A DNA stretch of 60,997 nucleotides from NCBI GenBank assembly GCA_947627185.1, contig CANQVF010000011.1:1-60997 (forward strand), given 5' to 3'. The notes beneath the pieces are model-generated. The model was not told where the DNA came from, did not search any database, and saw nothing but the letters and a program-made list of their open reading frames with translations. Each line of letters starts with the position of its first letter. Position 1 is the first letter of the stretch. Below, one piece after another: positions 9,306 through 19,371 of the stretch. The translations under genes were made by a program, and so were the position numbers. The stretch comes from an uncultured Clostridia bacterium (lineage in GTDB: Bacteria > Bacillota > Clostridia > TANB77 > CAG-508).

Positions 9306-10304
9306 TTACTTATTATTATTTTCTATTAATTTTTTTACAATTTGAACTGCATTTGATGCAGCACCTTTTCTTACATTGTCAGATACGCACCAAAAATTTA
9401 TTCCAGATTCAACACTAAAATCCCTTCTAATTCTTCCTACAAATGATTCATCATGGCCAGTAGCTTGTGTTGCTAATGGATATATATTATTTTCAATATC
9501 ATCTTGAACAATAACACCTTCTGTATTTTTTAATACATTTTTTAATTCATTTAAATTAAATTTGTTTTCAAACTCTACATTGATTGACTCACTATGAGAA
9601 TTTAAAACAGGAACTCTAACGGTTGTTGCAGTAATTCTTAAATCTGGTCTTTTTAATATTTTTCTTGTTTCATTAATCATTTTTTCTTCTTCTTTAGTGT
9701 AACCATTTTCTAGAAAAGAATCAATATGAGGTAAGCAATTATTTACAATAGGATATGGAAATTTTTTTGGTGGTTCGCCTTGTAGTCCTTTTTCTAAATC
9801 GTTAATACCTTCTTGACCAGCACCAGAAACTGCTTGATAAGTAGAATATACAATTCTTTTTATTTTGTAATTTTTATCTAAAGCTTTTAAAGGAATAACA
9901 GCTTGAATTGTAGAGCAATTTGGATTTGCAATAATTCCTTTATGATTTATTAATTCTTCAGAATTTACTTCTGGAACAACTAAAGGTACATCAGGATCCA
10001 TTCTAAATGCACTACTATTATCAACTACAATACATCCTTTTTTTGCAGCAATAGGAGCATAAGTTTTTGAAGCTTCTGACCCAGCTGAAAAAATTGCAAA
10101 ATCGAAACCTTCATCAAAAGAATCTGCTGTTAATTCTTTAACTAAACATCTTTTTCCATTAAAGAAAAAATCTGTTCCAGCGGATTTTCTAGTGGCAAAA
10201 AAACCACAATCTGAAATAGGTAATTTGTATTCTTGTAAAATTTCAAGAACTTTTCTTCCAACTAAACCAGTTGCGCCAACAATAGCTAATTTGTATTCTT
10301 TCAT
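9306..10304 (-). CDS. asd: Aspartate-semialdehyde dehydrogenase
   Basis: Asd makes aspartate semialdehyde from aspartyl phosphate, the branch point to lysine/diaminopimelate, threonine and methionine. The 332-residue protein has the NADP-binding GATGLVG at residues 10-16, the catalytic cysteine at C130 within NPNCST, the substrate-binding EGINDLEKG region, and the conserved arginine/histidine block RITATTVRVPVLNSHSE. Start ATG has an AAAGGAGG site. It is a single gene, not in an obvious lysine operon. Confidence 0.96.
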   Translation of the reverse strand: MKEYKLAIVGATGLVGRKVLEILQEYKLPISDCGFFATRKSAGTDFFFNGKRCLVKELTADSFDEGFDFAIFSAGSEASKTYAPIAAKKGCIVVDNSSAFRMDPDVPLVVPEVNSEELINHKGIIANPNCSTIQAVIPLKALDKNYKIKRIVYSTYQAVSGAGQEGINDLEKGLQGEPPKKFPYPIVNNCLPHIDSFLENGYTKEEEKMINETRKILKRPDLRITATTVRVPVLNSHSESINVEFENKFNLNELKNVLKNTEGVIVQDDIENNIYPLATQATGHDESFVGRIRRDFSVESGINFWCVSDNVRKGAASNAVQIVKKLIENNNK

Positions 10305-10424
10305 AAAAACCTCCTTTTATGAATAAAACATTTTTATATAAATATTATATTCTAAAAAAAATATTATGTACTTGAAATTATACTAGCATTATATCATATA
10401 TTTTAAAATATATAATATAAAGAT

Positions 10425-11096
10425 TTAAAAATAATTGTAATATATATAATCAGAAATTACTTCTCTAAATTCAGAATAAGAGTCATATTCGTTTGTATAA
10501 TATTTTTGGTATAGACTTTGTAATGCTTCTTCTGAAATGTAGTCGTTTATATCAAATGATTCATCTAAATCATCATATTCATCATCATAATAATCTTCTT
10601 CTGAATCATTATATATTGTTGAAGGTTGAGTAGAAGTTGTATTTACAATAAAGTCATTTGAAGATTTATTAAAAAGTGAATTAAATTGAATAAAACTATA
10701 TATTAAAAATATAATATATAAACATATTATAACAGAAATTAAAATAATTTTTTTATTAAAAGAAAGTTTATTAATAGATTTTACAATATTGTCGGAAACG
10801 GTATCATGCATATTTTCTGTATATGAATATTGATTATAATAATTATTATATGTTTGATTAGTGTAATTATCATATTCAGCAGGAGTATAATTTATTTGTT
10901 CATCATAATCTTTTTTTGTTTCTGGATTTGATAGAATATCGTAAGCTTGATTTATTTCTTGAGTTTTTTTCTCAGCAAAAGATTTATCACCATTATAAAT
11001 GTCAGGGTGATATTTTTTAATTAATTTCTTATATGCATTTTTTATTTCTTTTTGAGATGCATTTTGATTTATTCCCAAAATATCGTAATAGTTCAT
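10425..11096 (-). CDS. Membrane-anchored J-domain protein
   Basis: A 223-residue protein with an N-terminal J domain (about residues 1-65) bearing the HPD motif at residues 30-32, which stimulates DnaK-type Hsp70 ATPase activity. A tyrosine/asparagine-rich linker follows, then one transmembrane helix at about 108-130, then an acidic tail rich in tyrosine. It lacks the G/F and zinc-finger regions of classical DnaJ, so it is a class-III J protein. It probably recruits Hsp70 to the membrane; the client is unknown. Confidence 0.85.
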   Translation of the reverse strand: MNYYDILGINQNASQKEIKNAYKKLIKKYHPDIYNGDKSFAEKKTQEINQAYDILSNPETKKDYDEQINYTPAEYDNYTNQTYNNYYNQYSYTENMHDTVSDNIVKSINKLSFNKKIILISVIICLYIIFLIYSFIQFNSLFNKSSNDFIVNTTSTQPSTIYNDSEEDYYDDEYDDLDESFDINDYISEEALQSLYQKYYTNEYDSYSEFREVISDYIYYNYF

Positions 11097-11195
11097 TCTT
11101 TTCTCCAGTATAAATTTATCATATTAATTATAATTATAAATTAAAAAAAATACAATCTTTAAATTAAAATTAAAAGTACAAACATTATATGCATC

Positions 11196-11224
11196 TTGAA
11201 AAAAAATGAAAAATGTTATAAAAT
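11196..11224 (+). promoter_or_regulatory. Promoter for miaB
   Basis: TTGAAA at 11196-11201 is followed 17 bases later by TAAAAT (11219-11224), embedded in ATGTTATAAAAT. The TATAAA two bases earlier is preceded by TGn. Because the promoter lies inside the in-frame region upstream, translation cannot begin at the TTG at 11196. Confidence 0.65.
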
Positions 11225-11249
11225 ATCAAATTATTGGAGGAATAAAAAA

Positions 11250-12611
11250 TTGCAAGAAAATTATATAGAATTAGTAAAAAAAATAAATAACGGAAAAATA
11301 CTTACATATTCTATTCTTACATTTGGTTGTCAATTAAATGAAAATGATTCTGAAAAAATAGCTGGAATGTTAGAAGAGATGGGATATGTTAAAATTGATG
11401 ATTATAAGAAGGCAGATTTAGTTGTTTTTAATACTTGTTGTGTTAGAGAAAATGCAGAAGAAAAGCTTTTTGGAAAAATTGGAGAAATAAAAAAAATAAA
11501 AGAAAAAAGAGATGTATGTTTAGCAATAGGTGGTTGTATGATGCAAGAAGAAAAAATGCTAAAAAAAATGAAGGAAAGCTATCCTTTTGTTAATGTAATT
11601 TTTGGAACACATACACTTCAAAATTTGCCTGAAAATATATATAAAGCAATTTCTAAAAACCAAAAAGTAAAAGATGTTATAGATATTGATGGTGAAATTT
11701 ATGAAGATTTACCAATAAAAAGAAATAGTAATTTTAAAGCTTCTGTTACTATTATGTATGGTTGTAATAATTTTTGCACATATTGTATAGTTCCTTATGT
11801 AAGAGGAAGAGAAAGAAGTAGAAATCCAGAAAAGATATTAGAAGAAATTAAAAATTTAGCAAATGATGGGTATAAAGAAATAACTCTTTTAGGGCAAAAT
11901 GTAAATTCTTATAAAGGAAATGAAAAAATAAGAAATTTTGCTGATTTATTAAATGAAGTTTGTAAAATTGATGGAATTGAAAAAGTTGATTTTATATCAC
12001 CACATCCAAAAGACTTTACAGATGATGTAATAGATGTAATTGCAAACAATAAAAAAATATCTAGAATTATTCATTTACCACTTCAATCTGGAAATACAAA
12101 AGTACTTAAAGAAATGAATAGAAAATATACTAAAGAACAATTTTTAGAATTAGCAGAAAAAATGAAATCAAAAATAGATGGACTAGTTTTATCAACAGAC
12201 ATAATAGTTGGATTTCCAGGTGAAACAGATGAAGAATTTGAAGATACATTAGATGTTGTAAGAAAAGTTAATTTTGAACAAATTTTTATGTTTATATATT
12301 CAAAAAGAGATGGAACAGTGGCAGCAAAAAGAGAAGATCAAGTTCCAGAAAATATAAAGCATAAAAGATTTGATAAATTAAAAGAACTTTATGAGTCAAA
12401 AGTAGATGAGAATAATGAAAAATACATAGGTACAGTGCAAGAATTACTAATAGAGTCTTTAAGTAGATATAATGATAATACTTATGAAGGCAGAACAAAA
12501 ACAAATAAAGTAGTAATAATAGAAAAATCAAAAGATTATAAAATTGGTGATGTTGTTACAGTTAAAATTACAGAAAATCATAAATGGTATTTAAAAGGAG
12601 AAATTTTATAA
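11250..12611 (+). CDS. miaB: tRNA-2-methylthio-N6-isopentenyladenosine37 methylthiotransferase MiaB
   Basis: MiaB is a radical SAM enzyme adding a methylthio group to i6A37 of tRNAs reading UNN codons. The protein has the N-terminal UPF0004 domain with its three cluster cysteines (FGCQLNENDSEK, NTCCVRENAEEK, IGGCM), the central CxxxCxxC (YGCNNFCTYCIVPYVRG), and a C-terminal TRAM domain. I chose the TTG at 11250, giving 453 residues, because GGAGG at 11236-11240 precedes it by 9 bases and the promoter overlaps the longer reading frame. The next gene starts 1 base after the stop. Confidence 0.95.
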   Translation: MQENYIELVKKINNGKILTYSILTFGCQLNENDSEKIAGMLEEMGYVKIDDYKKADLVVFNTCCVRENAEEKLFGKIGEIKKIKEKRDVCLAIGGCMMQEEKMLKKMKESYPFVNVIFGTHTLQNLPENIYKAISKNQKVKDVIDIDGEIYEDLPIKRNSNFKASVTIMYGCNNFCTYCIVPYVRGRERSRNPEKILEEIKNLANDGYKEITLLGQNVNSYKGNEKIRNFADLLNEVCKIDGIEKVDFISPHPKDFTDDVIDVIANNKKISRIIHLPLQSGNTKVLKEMNRKYTKEQFLELAEKMKSKIDGLVLSTDIIVGFPGETDEEFEDTLDVVRKVNFEQIFMFIYSKRDGTVAAKREDQVPENIKHKRFDKLKELYESKVDENNEKYIGTVQELLIESLSRYNDNTYEGRTKTNKVVIIEKSKDYKIGDVVTVKITENHKWYLKGEIL

Positions 12612-12612
12612 T

Positions 12613-13692
12613 ATGCCTGAAAAAGAAATTAAAGAACTTTTTACACCTATTGAAATTAGAATTATAGAACTATATTTAAACGAAAAATATAGTATAAGAG
12701 AAATTGAAAAGCAAGTTCAAGGATATGGAAGAACAAAAATTAATAATGTTTTAAACCGATATGCAAAAACTAGTGAGAAAGCAGATAAACAAATAAAATT
12801 AAGAAAGTATAATTCAAAAAATCACAGAAATAGTGAATCTTTAGAAAATACAGAAAAAGTAGAACTTTCAGATGAACAAATTGAAGAAGCACATAAACTA
12901 GTTATGCTAGAGGGAGAATCATTAAGAAGCTTATCTAAAAAATATGGGTTAAACCGTGAAACAATAAGAAAAGCAATTTTAGATTATCTTGATGATGAGA
13001 ATGATGAAAAAGAATTCTTAGATGCACTAGAACTAAATAGAAATAGAAAAACTGGAACATCAAAAAAATCTTTTTTAAAACTTTCAGATGAGGAAAAGAA
13101 AGAAGTAATTTTTAAAAAAGTTAATCGAATTACTTTAAATCAAGGAAGAAAAGAATATAGCAAAGAATTTTTAGAAAAAGGTTTTGAAAGAATATTTGAC
13201 TATTTTTATAACGAGAGAAACGAAAAAATTGAAGACCAAAAAGCTAAACTTTCTAAAGATGATATTTATTTAATGATGTATGATTTTCCAAAAATGATAG
13301 TAATGAGTTTAAATAATAAAATAAAACCAACAGTTAATGCCTTAGAATATGAACATTTAAATCAAACAAATGCTAGTATTATATTAAGAGAAAATCCTGC
13401 AGTGATAGGAACAGCACTTTCAAGATTAAATTTGCAAATGAAAATTTTAAAAGCTACTGGAACATTAAAACATGTTCTAAGAAAACCAAGAATATTAAGA
13501 ACATCTCCAGAGCTTATGTATGCCTTAATAAAAAGAAATGAAGCTGAAAACAAGGAAAACAGTAGTCAAACAAATCCTTTTATGAGTAGAGCAAAGCTTT
13601 TAGAAAGACATCAAACAACACCAGAGCAAATAATGAAAAAATATAATATAAGAACTGAATATGGAAAAGATGAATATTTTGATGGGAGATAA
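12613..13692 (+). CDS. HTH protein with C-terminal mTERF-like helical repeats
   Basis: A 359-residue protein with two helix-turn-helix-like segments, at about residues 8-50 (YSIREIEKQVQGYGRTKINN) and 90-125 (SLRSLSKKYGLNRETIRKAI). A basic linker follows, then an all-helical C-terminal half. In residues 215-305 a pattern of about 35 residues repeats: a leucine-rich helix, a 'P' motif (DFPKMI, ENPAVI, RKPRIL) and a second helix, as in mTERF repeats. It begins 1 base after miaB and is 3 bases from the next gene, which has the same repeat type. It probably binds nucleic acid; target and role are unknown. Confidence 0.7.
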   Translation: MPEKEIKELFTPIEIRIIELYLNEKYSIREIEKQVQGYGRTKINNVLNRYAKTSEKADKQIKLRKYNSKNHRNSESLENTEKVELSDEQIEEAHKLVMLEGESLRSLSKKYGLNRETIRKAILDYLDDENDEKEFLDALELNRNRKTGTSKKSFLKLSDEEKKEVIFKKVNRITLNQGRKEYSKEFLEKGFERIFDYFYNERNEKIEDQKAKLSKDDIYLMMYDFPKMIVMSLNNKIKPTVNALEYEHLNQTNASIILRENPAVIGTALSRLNLQMKILKATGTLKHVLRKPRILRTSPELMYALIKRNEAENKENSSQTNPFMSRAKLLERHQTTPEQIMKKYNIRTEYGKDEYFDGR

Positions 13693-13695
13693 AAA

Positions 13696-14235
13696 ATGGA
13701 AGAAAATGATTACTTAAAAAAAATTGGATTTAGTGACTATGAAATAGAAAATTTAATGTCACAAATACAAAATCAAATAGATGTAAAAGTACTACACGAA
13801 AAAATAAAATATTTAATTTCAGTTGGATTAGATGCAAGACAAATAAGAATTATATTAGAGGAAAATCCTTTATTTATAACTGAAGATGTAGAAAATGTTG
13901 TAAAAAATATGTGTGTACTTTTAGAATATATTCCTAAAAACAGTATACCGGAATGCTTAGAAATTACACCAGAAATTATTACTCTTGACGAGGGTAATCT
14001 AAAAAAAGATATTGAGCTTTTAGAAAAATATGTTAATAAAAATGAATTAAAATTATTACTTATTGATAGAGGTGAAATATTTACTTTCATACCTAAATTT
14101 TTGAAAGAAAGAATAGAGTATATTAAAAATATAAATAAAAATATAAGCATTTTTGATTTAATTATTAATAATATAGAAATTTTTGAATTAGAAGAAGATG
14201 AAATAGACATTAATGAAATAAAAAATATAATGTAA
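13696..14235 (+). CDS. mTERF-like helical-repeat protein
   Basis: A 179-residue all-helical protein. Three successive units resemble mTERF repeats: GLDARQIRIILEENPLFI near residue 55, IPECLEITPEIIT near 95, and LLLIDRGEIFTFIPKFL near 125. Each is a helix, a short proline or equivalent turn, and a second helix. mTERF proteins wrap nucleic acid in mitochondria and chloroplasts; here there is no HTH, so it may partner the preceding HTH/repeat protein. The gene lies 3 bases after its neighbour and 13 before mutS, clearly one operon. Function unknown. Confidence 0.65.
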   Translation: MEENDYLKKIGFSDYEIENLMSQIQNQIDVKVLHEKIKYLISVGLDARQIRIILEENPLFITEDVENVVKNMCVLLEYIPKNSIPECLEITPEIITLDEGNLKKDIELLEKYVNKNELKLLLIDRGEIFTFIPKFLKERIEYIKNINKNISIFDLIINNIEIFELEEDEIDINEIKNIM

Positions 14236-14248
14236 GGAAGGTAAAAAA

Positions 14249-16858
14249 ATGGCAGAATTATCACCTATGATGCAAAGCTATCTAGAAACAAAAGAACAAT
14301 ATAAAGACTGTATGCTTTTTTATAGATTAGGCGATTTTTATGAAATGTTTTTTGATGATGCAATAGTGGCTTCAAGAGAATTAGAAATAACATTAACTTC
14401 TAGAGCTTGTGGTTTAGAAGAAAAAGCTCCTATGTGTGGAGTACCACATCATGCAGTTGATATATATGTCTCAAGACTTATATCAAAAGGATATAAAGTT
14501 GCAATATGTGAGCAATTAGAAGACCCTAAAAAAGCAAAAGGAATTGTAAAAAGAGATGTAATTAGAGTTGTAACACCAGGAACAGTAATAGAATCAAATA
14601 TGCTTGAAGAAAAGAAAAATAATTACATTATGACAATAGTAAAAAAAGGCTTATATTATGGAATTGCAATTTGTGATATTAGTACAGGAGATTTTTACGC
14701 AACACAAATTAAACTTGCAGAAAATAATTTTGAAAAATTATTAGATGAATATGCTAGATTTTTACCAGCAGAAATTGTTGTAAATACTGCTATGGGAAAT
14801 TCAGAAAAAGAATTAAATATTTTAAAAGATAGATCAAATACTTTTGTTACTATAAGAGATGATAGTAATTTTAGTGAAAGTGATGAACTTATAATAAATT
14901 TATATACAGTTATTGATAATTATGGAAAACAAAAAGAATCTTTAAAAGAAGAAACTTTAGTTGTATCCGCCATAAATGGATTATTAAATTATTTTACAGA
15001 AACACAAAAAGTTAAATTAGACCATATAAATAAAATTCAAATTTATGAAGTAAAAAAATATATGGCTTTAGATATTAATGCAAGAAGAAGTTTAGAATTA
15101 ACAGAAAGAATGAGAGATAAATCTAAAAAAGGAACTTTAATTTGGGTTTTAGATAAAACTTCTACTTCTATGGGTGGAAGACTTTTAAGAAGATGGATAA
15201 ACGATCCTTTATTAGATATAAAAGAAATAAATGAAAGATTAGAAGCTGTAAAAGAATTTAAAGATAATATTATGCTAAGAGGAGATGTGATAGATACTCT
15301 TAAAAAAGTATATGATATTGAAAGATTAGCAGGTAAAATTGCCTATGGAAATGTAAATGCTAGAGAATTAATATCACTTAAAAATTCATTAAGTAATCTT
15401 CCAAGTTTAAAAAATATTTTATCAATTGCAACATCAAGTATGCTTAAAAAATTGTATGAAAAATTAGATGTATTAGAAGATATTTATAATTTAATAGATA
15501 AAGCTATTGTAGAAGATCCACCAATTTCAGTAAAAGAAGGTGGAATTATAAAAAAAGGATTTAATAAAGAAATTGATGAATATAAAGAAGCATCAACTGA
15601 AGGTAAGAATTGGATAATAGCTTTAGAGGCAAGAGAAAAAGAAAGAACAGGAATAAAAAATTTAAAGGTAGGTTATACAAAAGTATTTGGATATTATATA
15701 GAAATTACTAAATCTTTCTTAAAACAAGTACCAGATAATTATATTAGAAAACAAACTTTAACTGGTGGTGAAAGATTTATAACAGAAGAATTAAAAGAAA
15801 TTGAAGATAAAATATTAGGTTCCGAAGAAAAAGTAATTAACTTAGAATATGAAGAATTTACAAAAATAAGAGATGAAATAGCAAAAAATATCGAAAGATT
15901 GCAAACTACTGCAAATGTAGTATCAAATATTGATGTTTTATCAAATTTTGCAATTATTGCAGAAGATAATAATTATGTTTGCCCAACAATTAATGATGGA
16001 GATATTATAAATATTAAAGGTGGTAGACATCCAGTTATAGAAAAAATGGTATCAGATGGAATTTTTGTAGAAAATGATACATATTTAGATTGTAATGAAA
16101 ATAGAGTTGCAATTATTACTGGACCTAATATGGCAGGTAAATCTACTTATATGAGACAAGTTGCAATTATAACTTTAATGGCTCAAATAGGATGTTTTGT
16201 TCCAGCAGAAGAGGCAACTATTGGAATAGTGGATAAAATTTTTACAAGAGTTGGAGCATCAGATGATTTAAGCAGTGGGCAAAGTACATTTATGGTTGAA
16301 ATGAATGAAGTTGCAAATATTTTAAAAAATGCTACTCCAAAAAGCTTAGTAATTTTAGATGAAATAGGTAGAGGAACATCTACTTATGACGGTTTGTCAA
16401 TTGCATGGGCTGTTGCAGAATATATTGCGGATAAAGAAAAGATAGGATGCAAAACTTTATTTGCAACACATTATCATGAATTGTTAGAACTAGAAGAAAA
16501 AGTTGAAGGAATAAAAAATTATCATGTTGCTGTTAAAGAAAAAGGAGAAGATGTTATTTTCTTAAGAAAAATATTAGAAGGTGGAACAGATGAAAGTTAT
16601 GGTATTCATGTTGCAAAACTTGCAGGGGTTCCTCAAAATGTTGTCACAAAAGCAAATAAAATTTTACGTTCTCTTGAAAAAGGTGGAATAAAAATTAAAG
16701 AAGATAAAGAATCTAAAAAACAAGTTGAAGGACAATTTGATTTATTTAACTTAAAACTTGCGGACATTTCTCATGAATTAGATAAAATAAATGTAAATGA
16801 ACTTACTCCAATAGATGCACTAAATACATTAGTAAAATTAAAAGAAATATTAAAATAA
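14249..16858 (+). CDS. mutS: DNA mismatch repair protein MutS
   Basis: MutS recognises mismatches and small loops. The 869-residue protein has the N-terminal mismatch-binding domain with the GDFYEMF motif carrying the mismatch-inserting phenylalanine, the clamp and core domains, and the C-terminal ATPase with P-loop GPNMAGKST, Walker B DEIGRGTS and the ATHYHEL segment. Length is typical. mutL is not adjacent. The gene ends the miaB-repeat proteins-mutS operon and has a good AAGGAAGG site. Confidence 0.97.
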   Translation: MAELSPMMQSYLETKEQYKDCMLFYRLGDFYEMFFDDAIVASRELEITLTSRACGLEEKAPMCGVPHHAVDIYVSRLISKGYKVAICEQLEDPKKAKGIVKRDVIRVVTPGTVIESNMLEEKKNNYIMTIVKKGLYYGIAICDISTGDFYATQIKLAENNFEKLLDEYARFLPAEIVVNTAMGNSEKELNILKDRSNTFVTIRDDSNFSESDELIINLYTVIDNYGKQKESLKEETLVVSAINGLLNYFTETQKVKLDHINKIQIYEVKKYMALDINARRSLELTERMRDKSKKGTLIWVLDKTSTSMGGRLLRRWINDPLLDIKEINERLEAVKEFKDNIMLRGDVIDTLKKVYDIERLAGKIAYGNVNARELISLKNSLSNLPSLKNILSIATSSMLKKLYEKLDVLEDIYNLIDKAIVEDPPISVKEGGIIKKGFNKEIDEYKEASTEGKNWIIALEAREKERTGIKNLKVGYTKVFGYYIEITKSFLKQVPDNYIRKQTLTGGERFITEELKEIEDKILGSEEKVINLEYEEFTKIRDEIAKNIERLQTTANVVSNIDVLSNFAIIAEDNNYVCPTINDGDIINIKGGRHPVIEKMVSDGIFVENDTYLDCNENRVAIITGPNMAGKSTYMRQVAIITLMAQIGCFVPAEEATIGIVDKIFTRVGASDDLSSGQSTFMVEMNEVANILKNATPKSLVILDEIGRGTSTYDGLSIAWAVAEYIADKEKIGCKTLFATHYHELLELEEKVEGIKNYHVAVKEKGEDVIFLRKILEGGTDESYGIHVAKLAGVPQNVVTKANKILRSLEKGGIKIKEDKESKKQVEGQFDLFNLKLADISHELDKINVNELTPIDALNTLVKLKEILK

Positions 16859-16928
16859 ACAAGCACATAAAAAATAGCTTCTTACATAAAATAATTATAT
16901 ATTATTTTTGTATAAGGAGTTATTTTTT

Positions 16929-18776
16929 ATGTGTGGAATTGCAGGTGTTGTAAACTGTAAAAAGGATATATCAAATGATTATTATATTATAAGAAATATG
17001 ACAAAAACTCTATCTAAAAGAGGTCCAGATAGTGATGGATTATACTTTTCAAAACATGCTAATTTGGGGCATAGAAGGTTAAGTATTATTGATTTGGAAA
17101 ACGGAAAACAACCAATGAGTTTTAGAATTGATGAAGTTACATATACAATAGTGTATAATGGTCAATTATATAATGCAGATGAAATAAGAAATGTTTTAAA
17201 AGAAAATGGATTTAAATTTAAAGGATATTCTGATACAGAAGTTTTACTGAAAGCTTATGTATTTTATGGAAAAGACGTTTGTAAATATTTAAATGGTATT
17301 TTTGGATTTGCTATATGGAATGATAAAAAAAGTGAAATTTTTATTGCTAGAGATCATTTTGGAATAAAACCATTATATTACAGCATAATAGATGATAATT
17401 TGATTTTTAGTTCAGAGGTAAAAGGTATTTTAGAACATCCACTTACAAAAGTTATAATTGATGAAACTGGAATAGCAGAACTTTTTGGAATTGGTCCTAG
17501 TCATTCACCAGGTATTAGTCCATTTAAAAATATTAAAGAATTAGAACCAGCACATTTTTTAATATTTAATAATGATGGATTAAAAAAAGAAAGATATTGG
17601 AAATTAGAAACTAAAGAGCATACAGATGATTTAGAAACAACTTGTGAAAAAATAAGATATTTAATAAAAGATTCTACTCAAAGACAATTAGTCTCAGATG
17701 TTCCAATAGGAACACTTTTATCTGGTGGATTAGATTCAAGTATTATTTCTAAATATGCAAGTGACTATTATAAAGAAAAATATGGGGAAAAATTAAAGAC
17801 TTTTTCTGTGGATTATGTAGATCAAGATAAAAACTTTATAAAAAATGACTTTCAACCAAATACAGATAATTATTATATAGACTTAATGGTGGATAAATTA
17901 GATACCGAACATAAAAAAATTATTTTAGATACACCAGAACTTGTAAAAGGACTAGAAGATGCAATGATAGCAAGAGATTTTCCAGGAATGGCGGATGTTG
18001 ATGTATCATATTTATTATTTTTTAAAGAAGTAAAAAAAGATATAACAGTATCATTATCGGGTGAATGCTCAGATGAAATATTTGGAGGATATCCTTGGTA
18101 TTTTAGAGATGATGCTATTAAAAGCAATACATTTCCTTGGTCAATATCAATAGATGAAAGGCAAGAATTACTAAATCCAGATATTTCAGAAAAAATTTGC
18201 TTAAAAGCATATGTAAAAGAAAAATATGAAAAAGAATTATCAAAAATAGAATATTTACCAACAGATACAGAAAATGACAAAATTCATAGAAAATTAATTT
18301 ATTTAACTTCAAATTGGTTTATGCAGACATTGTTAGATAGAACTGATAGAATGTGTATGTATAATGGATTTGAAGTAAGAGTACCATTTTGTGATTATAG
18401 AATAGTGGAATATGCATGGAATATTCCGTGGGAAATGAAAGCTTATAAAGGGAGAGAAAAAGGTTTATTAAGATATGCAATGGAAGGTATTCTTCCTGAA
18501 GAAATTGTATATAGAAAAAAAAGTCCATATCCAAAAACGCATAATCCAAATTATTTACAAATAGTAAAAAATAAATTAAGTAAAATAATGGAAGATGAAA
18601 ATGCACCTATAAATAAGTTATTAAATAGAAATTATATACTGGAAATTATTAAAACTGAAGGTAAAGCATTTACTAGACCATGGTTTGGGCAACTTATGAC
18701 TGGACCACAACTTATGGCATATCTTTGTCAAGTAAATATGTGGCTTGAAAGGTATGAACCCAAAATTGAAATATAG
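16929..18776 (+). CDS. asnB: Asparagine synthase (glutamine-hydrolysing)
   Basis: AsnB makes asparagine from aspartate, ATP and glutamine. The start at 16929 gives MCGIAG, so Cys1 after methionine removal is the glutaminase nucleophile; AAGGAG lies 9 bases upstream. The glutaminase domain (1-200) has RRLSIIDL and the NGQLYN motif. The synthetase domain has the pyrophosphate-binding SGGLDSS, and SGECSDEIFGGYPW further on. The 615-residue length is normal. A strong terminator follows. Confidence 0.95.
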   Translation: MCGIAGVVNCKKDISNDYYIIRNMTKTLSKRGPDSDGLYFSKHANLGHRRLSIIDLENGKQPMSFRIDEVTYTIVYNGQLYNADEIRNVLKENGFKFKGYSDTEVLLKAYVFYGKDVCKYLNGIFGFAIWNDKKSEIFIARDHFGIKPLYYSIIDDNLIFSSEVKGILEHPLTKVIIDETGIAELFGIGPSHSPGISPFKNIKELEPAHFLIFNNDGLKKERYWKLETKEHTDDLETTCEKIRYLIKDSTQRQLVSDVPIGTLLSGGLDSSIISKYASDYYKEKYGEKLKTFSVDYVDQDKNFIKNDFQPNTDNYYIDLMVDKLDTEHKKIILDTPELVKGLEDAMIARDFPGMADVDVSYLLFFKEVKKDITVSLSGECSDEIFGGYPWYFRDDAIKSNTFPWSISIDERQELLNPDISEKICLKAYVKEKYEKELSKIEYLPTDTENDKIHRKLIYLTSNWFMQTLLDRTDRMCMYNGFEVRVPFCDYRIVEYAWNIPWEMKAYKGREKGLLRYAMEGILPEEIVYRKKSPYPKTHNPNYLQIVKNKLSKIMEDENAPINKLLNRNYILEIIKTEGKAFTRPWFGQLMTGPQLMAYLCQVNMWLERYEPKIEI

Positions 18777-18782
18777 ATAAAA

Positions 18783-18825
18783 AGAGCAAGAGGTTACAAT
18801 TATTGCAGTAACCTCTTGTTCTTTG
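18783..18825 (+). terminator. Intrinsic terminator after asnB
   Basis: A 15-base-pair stem (18783-18797 with 18808-18822, one G-U pair) closes a 10-base loop and is followed by TTT. It may also serve the convergent gene. Confidence 0.75.
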
Positions 18826-18837
18826 CCATGAAAATAA

Positions 18838-19356
18838 TTATTTTCTTGATAAAACTAATTTGCTAACTAAAGAAAAATTGTTCATTTTCAAAATAGCAGA
18901 TATATCACTTAATTTCTCGAATCTCTCAATATTTCCTATCCAAGATTTTTTATGTGACCAAAAACCATCGCTATCTTGTCTTATGAAGTGAAAGCCTACT
19001 GGCCAACAGTGATGAGATGTGTGAGATGTGTAAATGTAAATTCGATATTCATTATTTTTTAGTGTATTACCATCGTCATCTTTAAAAGATATACCTAAAA
19101 AATCTAAATCTCGTTGTAATTTTCTCATTAAATCTAAACAGCAAAATACTAGTGGAGTTGAATCAGGTTTAGAAATGCATCCAGGAATAAAAATTTCTTT
19201 CCTTGGATCAGTTACAGGTAAGTTTAAAGCATAGGCATAGCAATTTGAAAATATTGATGTAGGAAAAGTCCATTTTTGAGGTTCATATAACAAAGGATAT
19301 TGTTGCTCTTCTAAAACAGTTGCTATTTTTTCAATTTTCCGTAAATAGTATGACAT
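18838..19356 (-). CDS. Unknown protein with papain-like Cys/His pattern
   Basis: A 172-residue protein I do not recognise with certainty. It has an NCYAYALN segment near residue 40, a GCIS and CCLD cysteine set, then HHCWPVGFHFIRQD followed by DGFWSHKKSW. The order (Cys in a CYAYA motif, then His in a GxHxxRQDxDGxWxHK motif) resembles small papain-fold or amidase-like domains found in gut and phage proteins, but this is a motif impression only. I chose the start at 19356 because AGGAGG (19363-19368, minus strand) lies 6 bases away. It holds the only in-frame CGG codon I found in an intact native-looking gene. Confidence 0.55.
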   Translation of the reverse strand: MSYYLRKIEKIATVLEEQQYPLLYEPQKWTFPTSIFSNCYAYALNLPVTDPRKEIFIPGCISKPDSTPLVFCCLDLMRKLQRDLDFLGISFKDDDGNTLKNNEYRIYIYTSHTSHHCWPVGFHFIRQDSDGFWSHKKSWIGNIERFEKLSDISAILKMNNFSLVSKLVLSRK

Positions 19357-19371
19357 ATTAATCCTCCTCTT

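Noticed and set aside
11196..11249. N-terminal extension of MiaB from TTG 11196
   Set aside because: It overlaps the promoter and has no ribosome site; GGAGG points to TTG 11250.
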